This document shows, piece after piece, positions 26,354-34,754 of a DNA stretch of 64,000 nt (position 1 is its first letter; each line of letters opens with the position of its first letter). The stretch lies in the IMG/VR virus record IMGVR_UViG_3300036861_000610, positions 83,890-147,889 of that record; one strand, given 5' to 3'. Source of the DNA: a virus. The notes beneath the pieces are model-generated. The model did no database searches. It had not been told where the DNA came from and saw nothing but the letters and a program-made list of their open reading frames with translations. A program made the position numbers and the translations under genes.

Positions 26354-27318
26354 CCCGCGTGCTAATCACTGGAATTTCGGGACAGGCCGGCGGCATCTTG
26401 GCCAAACAGTGTCTGGCCAAAGGGGACACCGTTTTTGGTCTGCTTCGGTGGGTGTCGACCAACAAGCGGCACCAGCTGCAGCTGCAGCTGCCTGGTATCG
26501 AGCTGCTCGACGGCGACCTCCAGGACCAGGCGTCACTGGAGCGGGCGCTGGCCATCGCCCAGCCCGATATCGTCTACAACCTCGGCGCTCTGGCCTCCTC
26601 TGGTCAGAGCTGGAACCAGCCAATGGCCATGGCCGAGATCAATGCGGTCGGACCGCTGAAGATGCTCGAAGCCATCAAGGTGCACAACAAGAACATCCGC
26701 TTCGTGCAGGCCTCGACGTCAGAGCAGTACGGCCGGGTCAATGAGCAGCCGCAGTCGGAGAAGACTCCGTTCGGCAGTCTCAACATTTACGGCGTTGCCA
26801 AGACGTTTGCCCACCAGGCCACCATCAACTACCGCGATAGTTACGGCATTCACGCATCTACATGTCTTATGCATAATTACGTTTCCTTGGACCGTAATCC
26901 ATATTTTGTGGACCGGAAAATCACACGCGCCGCGGCCCGCATCAAGGCGGGCCTCGATCACGAGTTGCGACTGGGCAACACCGACGCCTCCCGTGACTGG
27001 GGTTGGTGCGAGGAGTACATGCAGGCATGGCAGCTCGTTGCCGCGCATCACGAGCCCGGTGACTACGTCATCGCCACCGGCGAAACCCACACTGTGCAGG
27101 AGTTTGTCGACAGGGCCTTCGCCTACGTCGGCCTCAACCCGGCCGAGTATGTGGTGCACGATCCGGCCTTCATGCGACCAACCGACATCCTGGAGCTGCG
27201 CGGTGACCCTAGCTACATCAAGAAGACCCTTGGCTGGGAGGCCACCGTCAAGTTCGACCAAATCGTCGAGAAGCTGGTTCAGCATGACCTTGATCAAATC
27301 GGCGGCACTCGTGGCTGA
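26350..27318 (+). CDS. gmd: GDP-mannose 4,6-dehydratase-like enzyme (322 aa)
   Basis: Converts GDP-mannose to GDP-4-keto-6-deoxymannose. GISGQAGGIL nucleotide motif, catalytic triad regions STSEQYG and YGVAKTFAHQ, and the family-specific FVDRKITRAAARI with LRLGNTDASRDWGWCEEYM. The substrate loop after LDRNP is shorter than usual (family ESPRRG motif missing), so the donor sugar could differ. ATG shares ATGA with the reductase stop. Confidence 0.9.
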   Translation: MTRVLITGISGQAGGILAKQCLAKGDTVFGLLRWVSTNKRHQLQLQLPGIELLDGDLQDQASLERALAIAQPDIVYNLGALASSGQSWNQPMAMAEINAVGPLKMLEAIKVHNKNIRFVQASTSEQYGRVNEQPQSEKTPFGSLNIYGVAKTFAHQATINYRDSYGIHASTCLMHNYVSLDRNPYFVDRKITRAAARIKAGLDHELRLGNTDASRDWGWCEEYMQAWQLVAAHHEPGDYVIATGETHTVQEFVDRAFAYVGLNPAEYVVHDPAFMRPTDILELRGDPSYIKKTLGWEATVKFDQIVEKLVQHDLDQIGGTRG

Positions 27319-28090
27319 ACCTGAGCCCGAGTCGCCATTGGTCTCAGTGATCACGCCCACCTTCCCGGGTCGGGAGAAGGTGCTGCTGGAGCGGTGCATT
27401 CCGTCGGTGTGGGGTCAGAACTACCCAGGCCCCATCGAGCATGTCATCGTCACAGACGAGAACCCGAAGCTGGAGCTTCTTCTCGATGAGATCAAGTACC
27501 AGCGGTGGTGGCAGCTCGAAGAAGACCAAGTGGACCAGACCACAGGAGCGCGTCGTACGTCCCGGGTTGTTCAGATCAACGACATCTGGAAAAACCCGGC
27601 CGCACGGGCCGGCGAACGAGGTCTCCACGTCACCCAGAACAATGGGGCGTGGCCGTGGTTTCTTGGTAGCTTCCTGGGCCTCGGCCAATTCATGTCGTTT
27701 CTCGGCGACGATGACGAGCTGCTATCGCATCACGTGTCCGCCCACGTGCGGGCCATGCAAACAGCCAGTGCGATGTGGTCGTTGTCGAGAATCGAGTTCC
27801 GGGCTCACGGCGCGTTTTGGAACGTCATCGGTGACGAGTCCTACGCTGAAGGGCACCTTGATGCAACCGGCATCATGTGTTGGAAGGATGCGTTGACCAT
27901 AGCCAACTGGGACCCGTGGGCAGGTATTGCCGCCGTGGACTGGAAGCTTGTCAATGACTGGCGTCAGCATTCGCTGCCAGGGATATTCATCCCCGATATT
28001 ACTGGCGTCCATCACGACGGGTGGCTCACGGGCTCAACAGGAAAGCCCTATCATGATCCGCCACCACCGCTGGCGATCCCCTCCCCGTAG
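27311..28090 (+). CDS. Glycosyltransferase family 2-like (259 aa)
   Basis: ESPLVSVITPTFPGREKVLL and HVIVTDENPKLELLLDEI are the GT-A start; FMSFLGDDDELLSHHVSAHV supplies the DxD motif. I chose GTG 27311 for its 8-nt overlap with the dehydratase; ATG 27284 in the same frame is an alternative. The C-terminus is Pro-rich. Confidence 0.85.
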   Translation: MAEPEPESPLVSVITPTFPGREKVLLERCIPSVWGQNYPGPIEHVIVTDENPKLELLLDEIKYQRWWQLEEDQVDQTTGARRTSRVVQINDIWKNPAARAGERGLHVTQNNGAWPWFLGSFLGLGQFMSFLGDDDELLSHHVSAHVRAMQTASAMWSLSRIEFRAHGAFWNVIGDESYAEGHLDATGIMCWKDALTIANWDPWAGIAAVDWKLVNDWRQHSLPGIFIPDITGVHHDGWLTGSTGKPYHDPPPPLAIPSP

Positions 28091-28107
28091 GAGAGAGAGA
28101 AGGAACC

Positions 28108-28719
28108 GTGTCTAACCTTCGACCCGGTATCACGTGTCTTGTGGCCTGCCACCCGGAGCGTCTCTCCAACGGCCTAGCCGTGGAGTCGCTGGCTTCCATT
28201 GCCCGACAGACCATGCAGCCAGACACCATCATTCTGGTAAACGACATGGAACGGGCTGGAGCCGGCCGCACTCGCCAGAAGCTTCTGCGCATGGTAGAAA
28301 CCGAGTGGCTGGCCTGGTGCGACTCAGACGACCTTCTGCTACCTAAGCACCTGGAGACACTCTATAACCGGGCCCAGGAGACTGGCGCGGTGTTCGTCAA
28401 CGCCTGGTTCAATGCCCCTCACGACCCGCTCGGACACTTTGGCAAGCTTTTAGACCCTTGCAACCCACATCACACCACCATTACCTTCATGGTGAAAACC
28501 GAGCTGGCTCAGGAAGTTGGCTTCGAAGAATCCCTGGAAGACAGCCCATTTTCCGAAGAGGACTGGCGCCATATCGCCGGCATTGCAGCTCTGTGCTGTG
28601 AGCGCGGACTGAAAATGGAGCATGTCCCCGAGAAGACGTGGTGGTGGCGTCAGCAAGGACAGAACACGTCTGGCCTTCCACGGGGTGGCGACATAGTACA
28701 AAAGATTCTGCACCGATAG
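28108..28719 (+). CDS. Glycosyltransferase family 2-like (203 aa)
   Basis: TCLVACHPERLSNGLAVESL, DTIILVNDMERAGAG, WLAWCDSDDLLLPKHLETL (DSDD metal site) and WWWRQQGQNTS are GT2 features. GTG start preceded by GGAGAGAGAGAAGGAACC. Last gene of the sugar cassette. Confidence 0.85.
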   Translation: MSNLRPGITCLVACHPERLSNGLAVESLASIARQTMQPDTIILVNDMERAGAGRTRQKLLRMVETEWLAWCDSDDLLLPKHLETLYNRAQETGAVFVNAWFNAPHDPLGHFGKLLDPCNPHHTTITFMVKTELAQEVGFEESLEDSPFSEEDWRHIAGIAALCCERGLKMEHVPEKTWWWRQQGQNTSGLPRGGDIVQKILHR

Positions 28720-28728
28720 TCTGCCCTT

Positions 28729-29562
28729 ATGCCTACGTATGTGCAGCTGGGTTCCGAGGCTGTGTGGGGTGCTCAGTTCATCCCGCCGGTAATGAACGCT
28801 GGGCTGATCGGTCCGCTTCGAGTGTTCTATGGGCTGAGTTTCAATGCAGTGGGCTCCGCAGGAGACAACAACCACCTGTACGGCCGGCATCGCAGCTACA
28901 ACTGGGACGTGTTGTCCAGGTTCTGCACGGACCGCGCATACGGCACCACGGATTCACGAGACCAGGGCGGCGACCGTAACTGGTATCGCGCAGTAGACGT
29001 CGGAATCACGGGCCAGCAGCTTTTCGACGCCAGTCACCGCATGGACGCGCTAGCACGTTCTGGAGAATGTCCAGGCCTCGCGGAATGGTTCGGCACCTTC
29101 GACGGAGTAAACGTTGTTGGCTGGTTCCAGGGACAACCGGCCAGCTCCGACAGTTCGCACCTACTCCACCTTCATGCCGGAGTGTGGAACCAATACGCCA
29201 ATGACGCTGCCACCATGCAGCAGATTTATGGGGCCATCACTGGCACCGGAGGATCGCCACAGAAAGGCAAGGACATGTACGTCATTAGGGCGTGGCAAAC
29301 CGGCGGCACCTACAGCACCAATGGCACCACCTACTATCACCTCAGCAGTGGAGACCTAGTCGCCGCGGCCCTACGGATCGCCGGCCAGACCGAGCCAATC
29401 CCCATCGATGCGGGCGAGCTGCCCGCGTTTGGGGTAGACATTGAGTCGCTGCCGGTCACCTGCAACTGCGACTGCGGTGGAAGCGGCGGCGACGCAGGGC
29501 CCAGCGTGGCTCAGATCGCCGATGGGGTCGCAGACGAGCTGCGCCAGCGACTGGAGAGTTAA
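28729..29562 (+). CDS. Peptidase M15-like cell-wall enzyme, lysin candidate (277 aa)
   Basis: GRHRSYNWDVLSRF, GDRNWYRAVDVGI and SSDSSHLLHLHAGVWNQY give the His/Asp/His pattern of M15 (VanY/endolysin) zinc peptidases, which cut peptidoglycan cross-links. A linker leads to a C-terminal region with a Cys cluster (TCNCDCGGSGG) and a helix. Sits with a NlpC/P60-like gene and a holin-like gene, so a lysis role is likely; a virion-associated wall hydrolase is the alternative. Confidence 0.6.
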   Translation: MPTYVQLGSEAVWGAQFIPPVMNAGLIGPLRVFYGLSFNAVGSAGDNNHLYGRHRSYNWDVLSRFCTDRAYGTTDSRDQGGDRNWYRAVDVGITGQQLFDASHRMDALARSGECPGLAEWFGTFDGVNVVGWFQGQPASSDSSHLLHLHAGVWNQYANDAATMQQIYGAITGTGGSPQKGKDMYVIRAWQTGGTYSTNGTTYYHLSSGDLVAAALRIAGQTEPIPIDAGELPAFGVDIESLPVTCNCDCGGSGGDAGPSVAQIADGVADELRQRLES

Positions 29563-29563
29563 G

Positions 29564-30019
29564 TTGCCTATCACACGTTCCAGGGTCCTCGTCCGCGCTC
29601 GCTACGGCTGGCCGCAGAAGACGGTCCCCTTTCATAAGACTGCGTTCCATCAGCCCGACGGTTACCGGACGGATGCCGCGGGGTATGTCAGCATGTGCTG
29701 GGACATCCCGCTGGGTGCGAAAAATTCGTGGGGTGGCCTGTCGACGGTTTCCATGGATACCGACGGCTGGTGTCAGGAGATTGACCCGATGGACTTGAAG
29801 CCCGGCGATGCACTCGGGCTACTCGGACACGGGTCTGTTGGTCCCGACGGCGGAACGATCGTTCTGTTTGAATCGTGGCTGAATGGGGATTACACGACAA
29901 ACTACGCAATCACCTGGGAAATGCTCCCGGATGCATCTCCCGGGCCAGTCCGACGGCAACGTCCGTACGAGGGACACCGGTGGCACAGCTACAGGTATCG
30001 CGACATCATCGACGACTGA
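29564..30019 (+). CDS. NlpC/P60-like protein lacking its catalytic residues (151 aa)
   Basis: The layout matches actinophage NlpC/P60 proteins: GYRTDAAGYVSMCWDIP, MDLKPGDALGLL, GGTIVLFESWL and HRWHSYRYRDI. The usual DCSG motif reads DAAG (Ala38), and the usual HVxxF motif reads TIVLF, so the nucleophile Cys and the His appear lost. TTG start right after the previous stop. It may bind peptidoglycan without cutting it. Confidence 0.65.
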   Translation: MPITRSRVLVRARYGWPQKTVPFHKTAFHQPDGYRTDAAGYVSMCWDIPLGAKNSWGGLSTVSMDTDGWCQEIDPMDLKPGDALGLLGHGSVGPDGGTIVLFESWLNGDYTTNYAITWEMLPDASPGPVRRQRPYEGHRWHSYRYRDIIDD

Positions 30020-30067
30020 AATAGAGGAGACCGGAGCTTTTTGCGTCACCCTGGAACTTGAAAAGGA

Positions 30068-30081
30068 TCTCAGATCTGAGA
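30068..30081. promoter_or_regulatory. Palindrome before the holin candidate
   Basis: TCTCAGATCTGAGA is a perfect 14-bp palindrome 10 nt upstream of the start codon. It could be an operator or a translational control hairpin; no family of sites recognised. Confidence 0.35.
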
Positions 30082-30091
30082 CGATCTAGGA

Positions 30092-30442
30092 ATGCGGAAC
30101 GTGTCCTGGCCCTTGGCGGTGATGGTCTCCGTCGCAATGTTGGTCATTGGGGCTACGGCTCTACTTGATCGGGACATTGCGGGGGTGAGTGCGGCCATCA
30201 CCACGATCTTGATTGCACTGGGCCTGGCCGAACTTCGTGAGATCAAGACAAACACGAATGGAAACAACACTAGCCTGCTGGAACAGAACAAGGCGCTGAT
30301 GGCAGAGATTGCCCAGTACCGACGGGATGCCCTCGACATCACCAACCGGGCTCTGGACTCCCAGCCGCTGCCCCAGCCGCCGAACTCAACCACCACAACT
30401 ACGTCGCACTCCTCCAACGTTCCCAACCCGCCAGGCGCCTGA
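30092..30442 (+). CDS. Holin candidate (116 aa, two membrane segments)
   Basis: Two hydrophobic segments (WPLAVMVSVAMLVIGATALL and VSAAITTILIALGLAEL) are joined by a short charged loop, followed by a hydrophilic helix and a Pro/Thr/Ser tail. This topology and the place after cell-wall genes suit a holin that makes the membrane pore for lysis. No family-level match claimed. Confidence 0.6.
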   Translation: MRNVSWPLAVMVSVAMLVIGATALLDRDIAGVSAAITTILIALGLAELREIKTNTNGNNTSLLEQNKALMAEIAQYRRDALDITNRALDSQPLPQPPNSTTTTTSHSSNVPNPPGA

Positions 30443-30807
30443 TGGGCGGCTCGACGCGCACCTTTGAGTACGTGCTGCGACCCGGGGATACAGAGGGCGC
30501 TGAGAAGCTCCTGGGACGCGCCAAGAAGATCCTGGGCTGGGCCTGCGACGGCGACACCCGCATCGAATGCCATGGGATCACAGGTGAAGGGCTCGGCGTC
30601 ATCACCTTGAATCTGACAATCCGTCACCGTGATCAGTGGGCGTGCCGGCAGCTGGCCCAGGACATCTTGAGTCAGGTGATGTGGGGGCTAGAGAAGGGCG
30701 ACGCTACTCAGCTGGATCTGCAGAGTCGTCGACAAGAGCCGCACACAAGAAGAGGATATGCGGGTGGGCGCACCAAAACCTGGAGGGAGACCCGCAACAA
30801 CCCCTGA
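30442..30807 (+). CDS. Hypothetical protein (121 aa), last rightward gene
   Basis: Shares TGATGG with the holin candidate's stop. Mixed alpha/beta core (EKLLGRAKKILGWACDGDTR, ITLNLTIRHRDQWACRQLAQ) and a basic tail (RRQEPHTRRGYAGGRTKTWR). Unknown function. Confidence 0.65.
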   Translation: MGGSTRTFEYVLRPGDTEGAEKLLGRAKKILGWACDGDTRIECHGITGEGLGVITLNLTIRHRDQWACRQLAQDILSQVMWGLEKGDATQLDLQSRRQEPHTRRGYAGGRTKTWRETRNNP

Positions 30808-30813
30808 CCGATT

Positions 30814-31155
30814 CTACGACTCAGGACTCAGGTCATCGAGGCCGAACGTTGATCCGTGGTTCGCATGGACGAACGAAGACGTTTCGGGGACCTCGAACTC
30901 TACGGTCTCCACCGCCTCGTCCTCGTACTCCTCCTCGTCATCCTCCAGAAGCTCCTCCGCCTGACCCGTCTCCGTGAGGTAGTCCTCGTCGGTGATGGGC
31001 AGCGCGTAGACCCAGCCTCGGAACATGGCGATGACGGCGTCCTCTTCGTCCAAGACCTCAAGGATGCTGTCGTTCTCCCCTGAGGTGGAGACAGTGACGC
31101 CGTCCTCGACGTAGAAGACGTTGTCTGCGGGTCGATCGATCTTGACTTTAATCAT
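30814..31155 (-). CDS. Hypothetical acidic protein (113 aa)
   Basis: First leftward gene at the block boundary; it converges with the rightward operon after a 6-nt gap. N-terminal beta-rich part (NVFYVEDGVTVSTSGENDS) followed by a very acidic tail (EELLEDDEEEYEDEAVETVE). Possible DNA mimic, by charge only. Confidence 0.7.
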   Translation of the reverse strand: MIKVKIDRPADNVFYVEDGVTVSTSGENDSILEVLDEEDAVIAMFRGWVYALPITDEDYLTETGQAEELLEDDEEEYEDEAVETVEFEVPETSSFVHANHGSTFGLDDLSPES

Positions 31156-31167
31156 CGACCTATCATG

Positions 31168-31680
31168 TCATGACTGGTCGTACTTGAGCCGGTCCTCCTC
31201 GATGGATCGCGGAACCCACGTCCAATCTTCGTACTTCCTGGTCACGACATCCTCAAGGCCCCACCAGCACTCAAAGCCCCAGATGCTGCCACCCTCGTCA
31301 AGGTCGATCCTCGGGTTCTGGCCGATAGCTCTAAAAACCTGGGCAACTCGCTCAGACATAGGCACCGCACGCTGCAGCTCGTCCAGGTCCCGAGCTTCAG
31401 CACACCGCAGCTCATACTCGGCCTCGTCAAACTCCCCCTGCTCGAACTTCTGCTTGTGCATATCCAAGGACCACTGCAGCGACGAATTGGCGTCGTCGCT
31501 GCGCTGGATGATGGCAGCCCAGTACAGATAGCCGTCAGAGCCTTCGACGGGAACGTCTTCATGGCCAGGCCGCGGATGCTCTCCGGCATAGATGCCGGCA
31601 CCGTAGATGTCAACAGTCTTGGTTTCCGGTTCCGCGCAGGCCAGAGCAATGACCCGGGAGCCGATCTGGATAACGTTCAT
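31168..31680 (-). CDS. Hypothetical protein (170 aa)
   Basis: ATG shares ATGA with the upstream exonuclease gene's stop, so the two are coupled. Contains a Trp-rich C-terminus (GFECWWGLEDVVTRKYEDWT) and an acidic middle helix. No family recognised. Confidence 0.7.
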   Translation of the reverse strand: MNVIQIGSRVIALACAEPETKTVDIYGAGIYAGEHPRPGHEDVPVEGSDGYLYWAAIIQRSDDANSSLQWSLDMHKQKFEQGEFDEAEYELRCAEARDLDELQRAVPMSERVAQVFRAIGQNPRIDLDEGGSIWGFECWWGLEDVVTRKYEDWTWVPRSIEEDRLKYDQS

Positions 31681-32267
31681 GCGGTGACTTCCGCATCAAT
31701 GATGTCGAGGCGCTCGAAGGTGGCAGTGATGGCCAAGGAGCCGTCCTCGCCGGTGACTGCATTGAATGCATCACGAGCCCAGCGAGCATCGTCTAAAGCG
31801 TGGTGGATTTTCCACGGTTCCGCCGGCAGCTTGACCTGCGGGCGCACCTCGATGAGCTGCTGTACATCGTGGGTAAACATTGGCACGCCGGCCGGCAGCT
31901 CGGCCATGGAGCCAAACAGTTGACACAAGACGACGTGATCGTAGGCGCCGTAGTAAGCCCACAGCTCGACGTTGGGGGTGCCCTGGATGAAGGCCAGGAC
32001 GTCGGTGATGAGGTTGTCCAGGCTCATGGACACGTACTGGTATTCAGGGTGCTGCTCGTCCCATTCAAGGATTCCGGGACTTGCCTTGATGGGCAAATAG
32101 GGTCCGACGTTGACGGACAGCCAGGGGTGCTTGGACACGTTGGACAGGGACTCGGGGTTGATGCGATACAGCTCGGTCCCGTCTTCCCGGATCATGCCGA
32201 TGGAGACGAGCTGGATGGGTAGATCACGGCCGCGTTCAACAAATTCACAGTCATAGAATAGTCTCAA
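31677..32267 (-). CDS. DEDDh 3'-5' exoribonuclease, Rv2179c-like (196 aa)
   Basis: FYDCEFVERG (Asp, Glu), AYYGAYDHVVL (Asp) and HHALDDARWARDAF (His, Asp) supply the DEDDh catalytic set. Along with LVSIGMIREDGTELYRIN this matches the Rv2179c-like exonuclease family that trims RNA 3' ends in mycobacteria. TTG start with GGGAG 6 nt upstream. Likely acts in phage or host RNA turnover. Confidence 0.88.
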   Translation of the reverse strand: MRLFYDCEFVERGRDLPIQLVSIGMIREDGTELYRINPESLSNVSKHPWLSVNVGPYLPIKASPGILEWDEQHPEYQYVSMSLDNLITDVLAFIQGTPNVELWAYYGAYDHVVLCQLFGSMAELPAGVPMFTHDVQQLIEVRPQVKLPAEPWKIHHALDDARWARDAFNAVTGEDGSLAITATFERLDIIDAEVTA

Positions 32268-32278
32268 TGTCTACTCCC

Positions 32279-32323
32279 AAAAAAGGGACTGGTCCCCGCC
32301 AGCCGTAGCTGACAGGGACCAGT
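32279..32323 (-). terminator. Intrinsic terminator of the beta-helix gene
   Basis: ACTGGTCCC pairs with GGGACCAGT (9 bp, with further inner pairing) and on the minus strand is followed by CCCTTTTTT. It lies just after the secreted protein's stop codon and before the exonuclease gene. Confidence 0.85.
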
Positions 32324-32330
32324 GCTTTGG

Positions 32331-33596
32331 TCAAACCGTGGCGCCGCTGGCGTTCACAGTACGGCCATTTGCGTCGTTGATGTTTCCGGACCAGGCGATG
32401 TTGGGGTCGACGCACTCGTCCGTCAAGCCGTAGGTGGCCGAGTGCTCGTTGCCTGTCTTGGCTGGATAGAAACGGTTGTTCCGTACGATCCAGTTTTTGC
32501 CGTTTTCGCTGCAGTACAGCGTGTAGGCGCCCGCGGACAAGAAGTTGTTCTCGATCGTCCACCCGCTGTTCTTGTCCGGGTTAGTGATGATCGAGGAGGT
32601 GATTGGGTTGACTCCGGCGAATGTGTTGTGCCGGATGAGCACCCCATTGCCGCCTTGCGACTGGATGTCGTCGCCGTGCCCCTCAGAGGTTGCCTCGCGG
32701 GCCGACAGGTACGAGTCGATGACGGAGGAGCCTTCGCCCATCTCCAGTGCGTTCTCGCAGTCGTGGATGTACACCCGCGAGGCCGCGAAGCGCGCCCAGG
32801 CGATGCCGGTTCCACGACCGTCCTTGCAGTTGACCTCGGAGTCACTGATGGTCAAGCTGCCGTTGCCAGTCATCTCCACGCCGTAGAAGCATGGCCCAAT
32901 GATTCGGCTGTTGCGGATGATGACGTTGGGCGCCGCGACAGTGATGCAACCCATCGCCTTGCCGTCGATCACCGTGTTGGCGGTGGTGATTCGCTGCGGC
33001 CCCGTGTATGGGGTCAGCGTCAGCACCTTCACGCCAGTTGAGCCGCCGGGTCCGGCTGTGGGGTAACCACAGGCCGCGAGCCGGTCGAAGCAGCCGGTCA
33101 GCACCGTTCCTGGCGGCGTGGTGGCTGGGGGTGTAGTCGCCGGGGGTGTGGTGACCGGTGGTGTTGTTGCCGGCGGGGTGGTGACCGGTGGTGTTGTTGC
33201 CGGCGGGGTGGTGACCGGTGGTGTGGTCGTGGGTGGTGCTGTAGTTGTGGGTGGCGGCGTGGTTGCCGGCGGCGTAGTGGGCGTTGCCGTGGGGCTGGTG
33301 GATGGAGTCGGCGAAGCCGTGGGGCTTGCCGACGGGCTGACCGTCGGGCTGGTGGACGGTGCGGCAGGCGGTGGACCGATGCAGGTCAGCGTCACCGTGA
33401 ATGTGCCATCGGGCGCCACGGGGGCACTGACGGGCTTGTCGCATTCGACGGTGGGCTGTGCGCTGAACGTCCGGGCCGCGTACCCAGCGGTGGCTGGACC
33501 GGCAATGAACCATGCGACCGCGAGGGCTGGGATGAGCCAGCGCGGTGTAGTAATTCGCCGATACCAGGGCTCTGGTGCTGCGTGTCTTGGTGCCAT
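32331..33596 (-). CDS. Secreted or anchored right-handed beta-helix protein (421 aa)
   Basis: Short basic start, then a membrane/signal segment (WLIPALAVAWFIAGPATAGY). A long Thr/Pro linker follows, with repeated TTPPVTTPPATTPP units (residues about 90-160), and then a pectate-lyase-like parallel beta-helix (ITTANTVIDGKAMGCITVAA, VIIRNSRIIGPCFYG, VEMTGNGSLTISDSEVNC, WTIENNFLSAGAYTLYC). ATG follows GGAAGGAAAAGTACCGACA; the frame is open a little further upstream. It would be exported and could bind or degrade extracellular polysaccharide. Unusual cargo for the early region of a phage. Confidence 0.8.
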   Translation of the reverse strand: MAPRHAAPEPWYRRITTPRWLIPALAVAWFIAGPATAGYAARTFSAQPTVECDKPVSAPVAPDGTFTVTLTCIGPPPAAPSTSPTVSPSASPTASPTPSTSPTATPTTPPATTPPPTTTAPPTTTPPVTTPPATTPPVTTPPATTPPVTTPPATTPPATTPPGTVLTGCFDRLAACGYPTAGPGGSTGVKVLTLTPYTGPQRITTANTVIDGKAMGCITVAAPNVIIRNSRIIGPCFYGVEMTGNGSLTISDSEVNCKDGRGTGIAWARFAASRVYIHDCENALEMGEGSSVIDSYLSAREATSEGHGDDIQSQGGNGVLIRHNTFAGVNPITSSIITNPDKNSGWTIENNFLSAGAYTLYCSENGKNWIVRNNRFYPAKTGNEHSATYGLTDECVDPNIAWSGNINDANGRTVNASGATV

Positions 33597-33643
33597 TGTC
33601 GGTACTTTTCCTTCCAATTCTTACTTCACGGCATGTGCTCCGT

Positions 33644-34309
33644 TTAGGCCGTGGCATCACCCGCTTCTGCCTGATCAATAGTTCCCTGGACAATGCCAGA
33701 AACGGCGACGCTCGTAAACGTTGAGCGCTCCGCTTCTTCGGCCTCCAGGTAGTCAATGGTTGACCGGGTGCGGCCGTCGTAGGCGGCCCGGGTGCCGCCA
33801 CTGCTGCGGGAATTGCTGGTGGAAGTCGACAGGCCCATGCTGCGGCTCTGCTCGTTCCAGTCGCCGGGGCCGGTGCCGGAGAAGACGAACGCCCACTCTT
33901 TGGCTTCCAGCTCCTTGATGACGGCGGCGACGGAGGCGTTGTTGTATTCCGTCGACGAGTTCTCCAGACCGTCGGTCTGGATGTAGACGAACACCTTGTC
34001 GCCGGGCTCCAGTTTGGTCTTGGCCAGGAACTGCCGCAGGGTCTGGCCGACGGCGTCGAGCAGAGCGGTCATCCCGTCGGGCACGTAGTTGTGCTCATCG
34101 AAGCGCGTGGCCTGAGCCACGGGAACTGCGTTGTCGATGATGGTGACGGTGGTGTTGAAGACGGTCGAAGTGATCAGCACGTCTTCGCCGGCTGAGCCCA
34201 CCTTGGCCGTCACCTGGTCGAGGTAGGCGTTGTGGCCGCCGCGGACGTCGCTGGCGAGGAAGTTCATCGAGCCCGACGCATCGGTGATGAACAGGGCATG
34301 AACTGTCAT
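33644..34309 (-). CDS. VWA-domain protein (221 aa)
   Basis: Begins with ALFITDASGSMNFL, a DxSxS MIDAS metal site, with the later GMTALLDAVGQTL and VFVYIQTDGLENSS completing the von Willebrand A fold. C-terminus is Ser/Thr-rich. GGGAG precedes the ATG. VWA proteins in phages are thought to mediate protein contacts; partner unknown. The upstream in-frame extension belongs to another gene. Confidence 0.85.
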   Translation of the reverse strand: MTVHALFITDASGSMNFLASDVRGGHNAYLDQVTAKVGSAGEDVLITSTVFNTTVTIIDNAVPVAQATRFDEHNYVPDGMTALLDAVGQTLRQFLAKTKLEPGDKVFVYIQTDGLENSSTEYNNASVAAVIKELEAKEWAFVFSGTGPGDWNEQSRSMGLSTSTSNSRSSGGTRAAYDGRTRSTIDYLEAEEAERSTFTSVAVSGIVQGTIDQAEAGDATA

Positions 34310-34313
34310 TTTG

Positions 34314-34733
34314 TTACTCCCATTCGGTGTCGCAGATGCATTGGACTTTTCCAGGACGTACCAGTTCCAGCTGGCAGTCCTGGTGGCAGCGCAGCCAGCC
34401 GCCGCTGGGGTTGTCGTAGTCCTCAACGTGGCCGAAGTCTGGCGGCGGCGGCTGAGGTCCCTGACCCCAACTGCGACGGACTCGGCGCTCGTTGAGCTTC
34501 TGGTTGTGCAACTTGGTCGCATGGCAGGCGGTGGCCAGGTCAATGAAGTTGGCGACGACGGGGACGCCTGAGCTGGCCGACAAGGGCAGCAGGGTAATGC
34601 ACCAGCCACCGATGGTGTCGTCTTCTGACACATACCAGGGGTTGTTCATCACGTACCTGATCAGCTCGGGACCCTGGAGCTTGCGCAGCTCGTCAAGCTG
34701 CTGGACCAGCTCCTCGTTCATTCCGGCAGTCAT
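34314..34733 (-). CDS. Hypothetical protein with C-terminal Cys cluster (139 aa)
   Basis: Excellent ribosome site TAGGAGGGGGT. N-terminal helix (NEELVQQLDELRKLQGPELI), a middle ATACHATKLHNQKLNERR segment and a Cys/His C-terminus (LRCHQDCQLELVRPG, QCICDTEWE) that may bind zinc. Directly upstream of the VWA gene with a 4-nt gap, so likely a functional pair. Confidence 0.75.
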   Translation of the reverse strand: MTAGMNEELVQQLDELRKLQGPELIRYVMNNPWYVSEDDTIGGWCITLLPLSASSGVPVVANFIDLATACHATKLHNQKLNERRVRRSWGQGPQPPPPDFGHVEDYDNPSGGWLRCHQDCQLELVRPGKVQCICDTEWE

Positions 34734-34754
34734 TGTGACCCCCTCCTAGGGGTG

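Noticed and set aside
33118-33681. Plus-strand frame with VVxGGVVAGG repeats
   Set aside because: It is the antisense reading of the Thr/Pro stalk of the exported beta-helix gene.
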